A DNA stretch of 8,522 bases from Verrucomicrobiota bacterium (GTDB lineage Bacteria; Verrucomicrobiota; Verrucomicrobiia; Limisphaerales; SXQI01). Below the pieces are notes generated by a model that saw only the letters and a program-made list of their open reading frames with translations, did no database searches and was not told the DNA's origin. The first letter of the stretch is position 1. Every line of letters begins with the position of its first letter. Shown here in pieces: positions 1 to 7,200 of the stretch. Where the stretch lies: contig WBXJ01000126.1 in assembly GCA_008933045.1 (NCBI GenBank), positions 1 to 8,522 on the forward strand, in the 5' to 3' direction. The translations under genes and the position numbers were made by a program.

Positions 1-762
1 GTGTTCAAAGTGGATCACCTTCAATCCATCGTGGCGGGTTGCTCCGGTCAGTTTTGTGTCCGTAAAAACACGCATTCCCTCGCGTCGCAGGACATTCTCG
101 ACAACCTCGGCCGCTGCCGTCTCCTCACCCTTGAGAATATGACTACTTCGCTGCACCAAGGTAACCTCTACATCCAACCGTTGAAAAAATTGCGCGAGTT
201 CAACTCCCACCGCTCCAGCACCGAGGACGATCAGTGACTTGGGCAATCGGTCGAGGCGCAACGCGTCGTCGCTGGTCCAGTATCCTAGGTCCTGAAGTTG
301 TTGGAGTGGAGAAGGCGCAACCACTGATCCAGTCGCGATTACAAAATGGCTTGCCGTCACTTGCTTCGCCCCTCCCAACTTTAATGTGTGGGAATCAACA
401 AAGCGCGCGTTCTCTCGAATGAACTCAAATTTGCCGCTGCTTAACTGTCCTGCACGATAATCGGCGAATTCTTGGATCAGTCGTTTCTTCCTTTCCATCA
501 CCGCTGAAAAATCAAATCCGACCTTACCTGCATGGATGCCAAAGGTGCGGCTGTGGCGTGCGAGTTGTCGCACCTCTGCCGCGTAGAGTAATGCTTTGGT
601 CGGCATGCAACCGCGCAGAATACATAAGCCGCCGACTTCGGCACCACCCTCGATGACCACCGTTTTGGCACCACCCGCCGCTGCTGTTCGTGCAGCCGCG
701 TAGCCGCCGCTTCCACCACCGATCACCGCAACGTCAAAATCAAATGCACCTCGTCTCACCAT
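1..762 (-). CDS. Pyridine nucleotide-disulfide oxidoreductase, mercuric reductase/dihydrolipoamide dehydrogenase-like (partial, C-terminus beyond the left edge)
   Basis: Reading the minus strand from the ATG at 762 gives 254 codons with no stop before the left edge. Residues 15-20 (GGGSGG) form the N-terminal FAD-binding glycine motif, with an acidic Glu38 at the usual ribose-binding place. The redox-active disulfide motif GGLCILRGCMPTK puts Cys47 and Cys52 in the CxxxxC spacing of class I flavoprotein disulfide reductases. ATGS at 143-146 is the second FAD contact. GAGAVGVELA at 181-190 is the NAD(P)-binding Rossmann motif; the usual Glu after the following strand is Gln204-Arg205, which may favour NADPH (inference). 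The dimerisation domain with its catalytic His-Glu pair is outside the window, since family members have about 450-480 residues. The substrate cannot be assigned: the CILRGC core differs from the CLNVGC-like core of true E3 and MerA enzymes. An in-frame TGA at 790-792 limits the start to about 762. No Shine-Dalgarno sequence precedes it. A decayed metal-efflux gene lies directly upstream. Confidence 0.9.
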   Translation of the reverse strand, partial: MVRRGAFDFDVAVIGGGSGGYAAARTAAAGGAKTVVIEGGAEVGGLCILRGCMPTKALLYAAEVRQLARHSRTFGIHAGKVGFDFSAVMERKKRLIQEFADYRAGQLSSGKFEFIRENARFVDSHTLKLGGAKQVTASHFVIATGSVVAPSPLQQLQDLGYWTSDDALRLDRLPKSLIVLGAGAVGVELAQFFQRLDVEVTLVQRSSHILKGEETAAAEVVENVLRREGMRVFTDTKLTGATRHDGLKVIHFEH

Positions 763-789
763 GATTGCGACATCGTACCCCAGTCTCCA

Positions 790-1324
790 TCATCCGCAAC
801 CTCGTTGACGCTGCTAATGGCAAGGGGCAAATGCGTTTCAACCCAGCCTCCACCGATTTGAAGGTTACGTTGACGAAAACCTGTTCGAGATATGTTGAGA
901 TAACCACGCCGTCGTCGTCCACGACTCCGAATAAGACAAGAAAGCCAACCCATACGGCGATGGAGAGATTTACACCCCAGAGTGCGAGCATTATGAATCC
1001 GCCCGACGCCGAGACGATGATTCCAAAGTAGATCATGGCTCCGATCCACCAAGGCTCGAAGCCGAGATAGAGCATAACGAAGATGATAAAGATGCAGACC
1101 GGAATGAGAATGATCATGCGCTTGGTGGCGTGAACCTGATTCTCGAACTGGCCGCTCCATTCCCAGTAGTAGCTAGGCGGCAGCTTGAGTCGGCCATCGC
1201 GCACTGCGCTTTGCAGTATTGCTTCGGCGTCTTCAACGACGCTCACTTCGTCCCGATCGCAGGTGTTCCTCGTGACGTAGCGAACGAGCAGGCCCCGTTC
1301 GCCTTTGATCCGACAAACCTCAAT
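790..1324 (-). pseudogene. Decayed fragment of a CusA/CzcA-type heavy-metal RND efflux pump
   Basis: The minus-strand frame read from about 1324 to 830 encodes recognisable RND permease sequence. It has a periplasmic stretch with DRDEVSVVEDAEAIL and YYWEWSGQFENQ, then three hydrophobic segments (about 1117-1058, 1051-983 and 964-896), then GVVDDDGVVISTYLEQVF. This corresponds to the region before and through the transmembrane segments of the C-terminal half of heavy-metal RND pumps, normally about 1030 residues or more. Only about 165-180 residues survive. There is no credible start: the frame stays open to 1495, but that stretch overlaps the permease gene and looks non-homologous. Near 853 the sequence jumps from a TFKS-like to a VEAGLKRI-like motif, which in relatives are separated by about ten more residues, suggesting an in-frame deletion. 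After 830 similarity fades towards the oxidoreductase start. The fragment fills the otherwise gene-free stretch 763-1415. It is probably non-functional; family assignment is firm, exact substrate is not. Confidence 0.8.
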
Positions 1325-1415
1325 TCTAGTTTGCCAACGGCGCCTTGGAGCCTTATATGAAAGGAGACCCATTACGCCGCTAATCTCTCGAGTTTCATTT
1401 AAACTAACTTTTGGC

Positions 1416-2639
1416 ATGCAAAATCTTCTCAAGATCAAACTCTCCGCGTTCATGTTCCTCCAATATTTTATCTGGGGATCGTGGTATGTGAGCATGGGGA
1501 CTTATATGGCCACGACACTGAAGTTTGGTGGCCAGGAAATTGGTGCTGCTTACGGGGCGTTCGCGATTGGTGCGATGATTGCACCCTTTTTTGTAGGGAT
1601 CATCGCGGATCGTTATTTTGCTTCGGAGAAATTACTCGCTGTGTTGGGAATTTTTGGTGGTGCGCTTCTGTTTCTGTTGCCAAGCTTCACGACTTTCGGC
1701 GGGTTTTATCCCATGCTCATTCTCTATTGTGCGACTTATGTTCCGACGTTGGCGTTGGGCAACTCACTATCGCTTCATCATCTCACCAATCCCAAGCAAG
1801 ATTTCCCGTTGATCAAAACTCTTTCTGCGGTGGGTTGGATCGCGGGTGGAGTTACCTTGAGCCTTGTCCTTCAGGGAGAGAAGTCGCCTGTGCAGTTTTA
1901 TCTCGCGGGCACAGCCTCGATCGCCTTGGGTCTATTTTCTCTGACCTTGCCCCATACTCCACCGAAGAAAACTGGAAAGAATGTGCGACTGGCGGAGATT
2001 CTGGGTCTGGATGCCCTCGCGCTTTTGAAGAAGCCATCCTTCGCTATTTTCATCGTCTGCATGTTTTTGATCTGTATTCCGCTCTATTTTTACTTTGTGA
2101 ACATGAATCTTTACGTCACCGAGTTAGGATGGAAATTCACTGCTGCAAAGATGTCATTGGCGCAAGTGTCGGACGTGATATTTCTACTGCTTCTTCCCGT
2201 GATGCTTCGAACCTTGGGTTATAAGCGGACGATTTTCATCGGGATTTTAGCTTGGGCTACACGGTATTTCCTGCTCGCAACCAGTCTCACTTCTGCTGAC
2301 TGGGGGACGATGCTTATTTTCGTCGCCATCCTGCTCCATGGGGTTTGTTATGATTTTCTGTTTATTGCAGGTCAGCTATATGTGGATGAGGAAGCCAACG
2401 ATCGGATGCGTGGGGCCGCGCAGGGTTTAATCGCTTTTGTGCTTTGGGGTGTGGGTAATTTTGTGGGAAGCACCTTGGCGGGCCATTCTCAAGCTCTGCA
2501 TACCTTGTCCAAACCGGTCGGAACGATCGCGCATGATTGGCAGGGCATCTGGATTTACCCCGCTTGGGGGACTGTCGGCGTGCTAGTCGTCTTCTGGCTC
2601 TTTTTCCGCGAACCTGCGAAGAAACCTAGCGCACCGTAA
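1416..2639 (+). CDS. MFS nucleoside permease, NupG-like (nucleoside:H+ symporter family)
   Basis: This 407-residue protein is close in length to E. coli NupG (418). It starts MQNLLKIKLS and continues with FLQYFIWGSWYVSMGTY, the typical first membrane segment of the Nuc_H_symport family. GIIADRYF at 61-68 is the MFS loop 2-3 motif. A soluble central loop at about 178-205 (PPKKTGKNVRLAEIL) separates the two six-helix halves. GVCYDFLFIAGQLYVD at 309-324 is a family signature in the C-terminal half. It should sit in the inner membrane and import nucleosides or a related compound with protons; substrate is inferred from family only. The frame is open from 1305, but the first 37 codons overlap the RND remnant and do not resemble a permease N-terminus, so ATG 1416 is preferred. 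No Shine-Dalgarno sequence is seen before it. It converges on ispE with a 14-base gap and is transcribed alone. Confidence 0.88.
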   Translation: MQNLLKIKLSAFMFLQYFIWGSWYVSMGTYMATTLKFGGQEIGAAYGAFAIGAMIAPFFVGIIADRYFASEKLLAVLGIFGGALLFLLPSFTTFGGFYPMLILYCATYVPTLALGNSLSLHHLTNPKQDFPLIKTLSAVGWIAGGVTLSLVLQGEKSPVQFYLAGTASIALGLFSLTLPHTPPKKTGKNVRLAEILGLDALALLKKPSFAIFIVCMFLICIPLYFYFVNMNLYVTELGWKFTAAKMSLAQVSDVIFLLLLPVMLRTLGYKRTIFIGILAWATRYFLLATSLTSADWGTMLIFVAILLHGVCYDFLFIAGQLYVDEEANDRMRGAAQGLIAFVLWGVGNFVGSTLAGHSQALHTLSKPVGTIAHDWQGIWIYPAWGTVGVLVVFWLFFREPAKKPSAP

Positions 2640-2653
2640 GCGGCTTAGGGCGG

Positions 2654-3529
2654 CTAAAGCACGAGGCTGGCGGTCCAAGGAGAGAGGCCGAACCGCTCAC
2701 GAAAAACAGTCTCGATTCGCTTCAATGCGGTTGCATCCTCAACAATCGCAAATGTTGTCGAGCCACTGCCGGACATCATTGTGACGATGACCCCGTGGGC
2801 TTTTAGAAATTCTTGGAATAGAATCAAGAGGGGATACTTTGGCAGGACGGGTGCTTCCAAGGCGTTGTAGAAATGCGCTGCGGCTCCTTCAAGTTTGCCT
2901 GATTGCAGGTGTGCAGCCAGCTCGACCGCCCTACCTTTTCGTCCATTGTACGATTCTGGGAAGCGACTCATATTCTGGTAAACCCAAGCCGTTGGAATTC
3001 CGAACCCGGGATGGATTAAAAATAGACCTCGATCCTTCAGGCAAGGAAAGGGTTCCAAGGGTGTGATCTGTTCTCCTCGACCTAGGCCGATAGCGGGTTT
3101 GTCTTGCAGGAAAAAAGGCACGTCCGACCCTAACGACTTGGCGAGATCCTCCATCTGACTCGGACTGAGCGGGTGGTCAAACAATTCGTTTAACGCCAAT
3201 AACGTGACCGCTGCGTTGCTGCTTCCCCCACCTAAACCAGCGGCGAGAGGGACTCGTTTTTCGAGATGAATTTTGATGCCAGAGTTAATCCCTGTCGTGC
3301 TGAAAAATAGTGTCGCTGCTCGGTGAACTAAGTTCCTCGAATCCACCGGAAGTTTGGGTTCATCGCAAGTCAACGCGATGGTTCCGGCAGGGGACTCCGC
3401 AAAGCTGAGCCGATCGGCCAGGGGCAACGGCTGAAGAATCGTTTCGATCTCGTGGAATCCATCTGGGCGTTTACCCAAAAGGTTCAAGACCAGGTTGATC
3501 TTACAGGGTGAGAATCGCTCCGCTTTCAT
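2654..3529 (-). CDS. ispE: 4-diphosphocytidyl-2-C-methyl-D-erythritol kinase (IspE)
   Basis: IspE phosphorylates the 2-hydroxyl of 4-diphosphocytidyl-2-C-methyl-D-erythritol with ATP, the fourth step of the cytosolic MEP pathway to isopentenyl diphosphate. The 291-residue product carries the full GHMP-kinase signature: SPCKINLVLNL with Lys10, RPDGFHEIET at 21-30, the ATP-binding loop PLAAGLGGGSSNAA at 94-107, GSDVPFF at 134-140 with the predicted catalytic Asp136, and the C-terminal glycine motif MSGSGSTTF at 252-260. Length matches the family (about 280-300). An in-frame ATG lies 21 bases upstream at 3550, but it is inside the descending arm of a terminator hairpin, and the conserved family N-terminus begins at the ATG at 3529, so that start is chosen. 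No Shine-Dalgarno sequence is present; the leader immediately before the ATG is the terminator's U-tract. Expression therefore needs read-through from the upstream lipoprotein gene or an unseen promoter. Confidence 0.96.
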   Translation of the reverse strand: MKAERFSPCKINLVLNLLGKRPDGFHEIETILQPLPLADRLSFAESPAGTIALTCDEPKLPVDSRNLVHRAATLFFSTTGINSGIKIHLEKRVPLAAGLGGGSSNAAVTLLALNELFDHPLSPSQMEDLAKSLGSDVPFFLQDKPAIGLGRGEQITPLEPFPCLKDRGLFLIHPGFGIPTAWVYQNMSRFPESYNGRKGRAVELAAHLQSGKLEGAAAHFYNALEAPVLPKYPLLILFQEFLKAHGVIVTMMSGSGSTTFAIVEDATALKRIETVFRERFGLSPWTASLVL

Positions 3530-3530
3530 C

Positions 3531-3565
3531 AAAAGAAAACGCGCCAACATGCGGGATGCTGGCGC
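3531..3565 (-). terminator. Intrinsic terminator after the TIGR04073-type lipoprotein gene, abutting ispE
   Basis: On the minus strand, GCGCCAGCAT (3565-3556), a five-base loop CCCGC, and ATGTTGGCGC (3550-3541) form a ten-base-pair stem with a single G-U pair. It is followed at once by GTTTTCTTTT. This has the standard form of a rho-independent terminator, placed 18 bases after the lipoprotein stop codon. The T-run ends one base before the ispE ATG at 3529, so it could act as a partial terminator or attenuator for ispE. Confidence 0.85.
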
Positions 3566-3583
3566 GGTATAATTGTCGTAAAA

Positions 3584-4042
3584 TCAATAATCAAAGACGC
3601 GGAAGCGGCTGCCTGGGAACATTGGAGCGACATCTCCACCGCTGAAACCGAGTGCGGCGTCAGGGCTGAACATTGGGTCGCTTAATGTCAACGGCTTGTA
3701 GCTATCAGGATACACAGGATCTTCAATGTTGGCACCAAACCCTCGGTATTCGGGTTTGAAGAAGGGTTTGTAGCTTGGGATAGGGAAGGTTGCGATTTCG
3801 TAGATTCCAGCACCCGTGCGAGCCAAGGTGCGTCCCAAACCATGAACCAATCCGTAACCGTAGGCGGAATCGGTTGATCCCCAAATTGCAGTTTGCTCCA
3901 TCGAACGGGTTAGCTCGCCCATGCGGAGGATTTCCCCGGCATTATTGAGACCGCGACCTAGTTTACGCTCGGGGCCCGCGCATCCGGTTAAAAGGACGCC
4001 CGCCAATCCGACACAAGCGATCAATTGCTGTGAAATTCGCAT
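3584..4042 (-). CDS. Exosortase system-associated lipoprotein, TIGR04073-like
   Basis: This 152-residue protein begins with a type II signal peptide: MRISQQ, a hydrophobic core, and lipobox LTGC with Cys21 as the predicted lipidated residue. The mature part holds KLGRGLNNAGEI at about 27-38, GLVHGLGRTLARTGAGIYE at about 64-82, and TFPIP followed by KPEYRGFG. This order (LGRGL, then RT.AG.YE, then TFPIP, then a PEY element) matches my recollection of the TIGR04073 family, small secreted proteins in PVC and other bacteria that carry exosortase/PEP-CTERM systems. The family's biochemical role is not known. The C-terminal 45 residues, rich in Pro, Asp and Phe, look longer than in typical members. 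The ATG at 4042 follows AATAAGAGT, with no properly spaced Shine-Dalgarno sequence. It is divergent from hrpA and ends with a strong terminator. It is probably anchored in the outer membrane (inference). No exosortase gene lies in the window. Confidence 0.78.
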   Translation of the reverse strand: MRISQQLIACVGLAGVLLTGCAGPERKLGRGLNNAGEILRMGELTRSMEQTAIWGSTDSAYGYGLVHGLGRTLARTGAGIYEIATFPIPSYKPFFKPEYRGFGANIEDPVYPDSYKPLTLSDPMFSPDAALGFSGGDVAPMFPGSRFRVFDY

Positions 4043-4272
4043 ACTCTTATTTTGGCTGACACTAACGATCCAGAACCTCTTGTAAAGACTGTTTTTAAAA
4101 ACCGCAGGTCACCCTTGGGAACCGAGCGATCCGCATTCAAACAAACCTAGCAAGATATGCGCCATTTCGATGGATTCTTCCGACTTTCAAGTCCACAAGA
4201 TCCGCCGCTCAAAAAAAACTAACCACACTTGAATTGGAAAACGGAATAGCCCTGTGGCATAACTGCCGCTCA
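4043..4272. promoter_or_regulatory. Divergent intergenic region between the lipoprotein gene and hrpA
   Basis: The flanking genes are transcribed outward, so both promoters should lie here. For hrpA, an extended -10-like TGGCATAAC (4255-4263) with TTGGAA at 4234-4239 (18-base spacing) would give a nearly leaderless transcript starting just before ATG 4273. For the lipoprotein, TTTACA on the minus strand (4086-4081) is a -35-like hexamer but no good -10 follows it. A perfect 12-base palindrome GTTTTTAAAAAC occupies 4091-4102. The individual elements are weak guesses; only the location of promoters somewhere here is reasonably supported. Confidence 0.4.
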
Positions 4273-7200
4273 ATGTTGGATTGGAAAAACATAAGTTACC
4301 CTGCTGCTCTGCCGATTACTTCGCGTCGCGAGGATATTATCGCCGCTATCCTCGCCCATCCGGTGGTGGTGATTGCGGGCGAGACGGGTTCGGGTAAGAC
4401 CACCCAAATCCCGAAAATGTGTTTTTCTGCTGGGTTTGGGCAGAAGGGAAAGATTGGTTGCACGCAACCGCGTCGAGTGGCCGCGCTCTCCGTGTCGCGT
4501 CGAGTGGCTGAGGAGTTGGGTGTCACATGGGGTAAAGAGGTGGGTTGCAAAATTCGGTTTGCTGATCAGACGGGCCGTGATACTCGGATCAAGTTCATGA
4601 CGGACGGCATGTTGCTTGCGGAGGTGCAAGGCGATCCTGACCTGCGAGGCTATGAGGTAATTATTCTCGACGAAGCTCACGAGCGGTCGCTCAACATTGA
4701 TTTTTTGCTTGGACACCTAAAGCAGCTCCTGGAACGCCGTCTGGATCTGAAGCTCATCATCACGAGTGCCACGATCGATACCAAAGCGTTTTCCGAAGCG
4801 TTCAACAACGCGCCCATCATCGAAGTGTCGGGCCGAGTATTTCCAGTCGAAGTGCTCTACGCGCCCCTAGATGCCGGCCTTGTCGAGGAGGGAGAGGTGA
4901 GTTATGTGGACGCTGCGGTGCAAGCCGTGGAGCTCGCTTGGGGTGATCCAATCGGCGGCGACATGCTTATTTTTATGCCGAGTGAGCGGGACATTCGCGA
5001 GACTTGCGATTTGCTCGATGGCCGCTTCGGTGCGCTGTGTGATGTCGTGCCATTGTTCGGTCGCCTTTCATCGTCCGATCAGCAGCGGGTTTTTACCACC
5101 TCCCACCGGCGTAAGATTGTGGTCGCCACCAATGTTGCCGAAACCTCACTTACAATCCCTGGTATTCGGTATGTAATTGATTCCGGCCTTGCTCGGATTA
5201 GCCGTTACAATCCTCGCACGCGCACCAAACGGTTGCCCATTGAGCCTGTTTCCCAAAGCAGTGCCAATCAGCGCAAGGGCCGAAGCGGACGGGTGCAAAA
5301 TGGAGTCTGCATCCGACTTTATTCCGAAGCAGACTTCAATGAGCGACCCCTCTTCACGCAGCCAGAGATTCAGCGTGCGAATTTGGCTGAAGTGATTCTT
5401 CGGATGAAAACGTTTCGGCTTGGGGATATTGAGACTTTTCCTTTTATCAATCCTCCCACGCCAGCCGCGATTCGTGCGGGGTACCAGTTATTGCAGGAGT
5501 TGGGTGCGCTCGATGATCAACGTCAGATCACGCCTTTAGGTGAGGATCTCGGACGTCTCCCCATCGATCCCACCATTGGGCGAATGATCCTTCAGGCTCG
5601 CGTCGAGCACGCATTGCCAGAGATGACCATCATCGCTGCAGGCTTGAGCATTCAGGATCCCCGAGAACGCCCCATGGATGCTCAGGAAGCAGCGAATCAA
5701 GCCCACAAACAATTCTTCGACACAGAATCAGATTTTCTCACCCTGCTCAATGTTTGGGATCAGTTTCATGACCGGTGGGAATCGCTCAAGACCCAGAATC
5801 AGATCCGTAAGTTTTGTCGTCAGAATTTCCTTTCCTACCTCCGTATGCGTGAGTGGATCGATCTCCACGCGCAGATCAGAGAAACCATCAAATCTCTGGG
5901 ACTCGATGAGCCGGCTCCAGCCTTGGTCAAGCCCCAGTCTGTCCCATCCATTTCCGATCAAGATCGCCAGTATGCCGCGATTCATCGTTCTATTTTAAGT
6001 GGACTATTGGGACAGGTGGCTTACCGAGAGGAGAAGAATTTTTACCGCGCAGCCGGTAATCGACAAGTCATGCTGTTCCCCGGCAGCGCAGTTTTCGATC
6101 GTGCGGAGGCGAAGAAAAAATCAACAGGACGGGAACGTTCCGACGATCACGCACCCCACGCTGAAAAAGTATATCAACCCTCCTGGGTCGTGGCGGGAGA
6201 GGTGGTCGAAACCTCCCGACTCTTCCTGCGCACTGTAGCGGGCGTGGAACCTGAATGGGTTGCTGAGTTGGGCGTGCACTTGTGCAAATCGACCTATGTG
6301 GATCCTCATTGGGATGAGAAATCGGGTCGAGTGCTCGTGCGCGAAAAAGTTTTCTTGTTCGGAATGGAGCTGCTCGCTCGCTGGGTAAGTTTTGCCAAAA
6401 TTAATTCAGAAGCTGCCACCGAAATATTCATCCGCGAAGCTCTTGTCGAGGACACGATCCAGAGCCCATTGCCTTTCTTGGAACACAACCGTGCGTTGAT
6501 CCAGCGTCTCGAAAACTTTCAGACTCGCCTGCGTCATTTCGATCTCGCTCACCTCGATCAACGCATCTACCACTTCTACGATTCTCGACTTCGCGATGTT
6601 TCCTCGGTGCATGATCTTAACCGTGTGGTTCGTGAGGAGTCCGTTCGCGATGCACGTTTTCTTTTCATGCACGAGGGCGATATCACCGGCGGCAAGGAGC
6701 TGGCTGTGAACCTTGATGCTTTTCCTGACCATGTGAATCTCTCTGGTCTCAAGCTCGCCGTCTCCTATGCCTATGCGCCGGGCGAGGAACACGATGGAGT
6801 AACCGTGCGCCTCACCACGCCGTTGATCCATTCACTACCACCAGGCGCATTAGAATGGGCCATTCCCGGACTTCGCTCCGGTCAGATTGAGGAATTATTG
6901 CGAGGTCTCCCCAAGGCACTCCGCGTCCCCTTGCTTCCTATCGATCCCAAAGTGCGGACGATCTGTGATGATTTAAAACTCGAGAGCGACGGGTTCCTTC
7001 CATCCCTCAGTCGTTTTATCAAACAGCGTTACCGTGTGGATATCCCTGTCGCGGCTTGGTCATGGCAAGAAATCCCGCCTCATTTGAAGCTGCGTGTGGA
7101 GGTTGTGGGTAAGACCGAAAAACCCGTTGCCACCGGACGAAATCTTTCTGCATTGCGCGAGCAGCTCACCCAGATTGTGATCCCAGTGGAAGAACAGGCC

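Noticed and set aside
1361..1366. AAGGAG as a ribosome binding site for the permease
   Set aside because: It is about 50 bases before ATG 1416 and has no suitably spaced in-frame start.
1305..1415. A 37-residue N-terminal extension of the nucleoside permease
   Set aside because: It overlaps the pump fossil, is polar and Arg-rich, and does not resemble the family N-terminus, which starts at 1416.
740..1495. A 251-codon open frame on the minus strand read as an intact membrane protein gene
   Set aside because: Only about 1324-830 resembles RND permease; the first 57 codons overlap the permease gene and look unrelated, and the end is truncated, so it is treated as a pseudogene fragment.
1481..2224. 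A 247-codon plus-strand open frame rich in Cys, Ser and Trp
   Set aside because: It is a shifted-frame shadow of the nucleoside permease with no domain-like sequence.
2637..2647. Inverted repeat TAAGCGGCTTA between the permease and ispE as a terminator
   Set aside because: The arms are five bases with a one-base gap, too tight for a hairpin, and no T-run follows.
3530..3550. Upstream ATG at 3550 as the ispE start
   Set aside because: It lies in the arm of the terminator hairpin, and the conserved N-terminus SPCKINL is positioned normally from ATG 3529.
6406..6831. A 141-codon minus-strand open frame inside hrpA
   Set aside because: It lies wholly antisense to a strongly conserved helicase frame and has no recognisable motif or signal.
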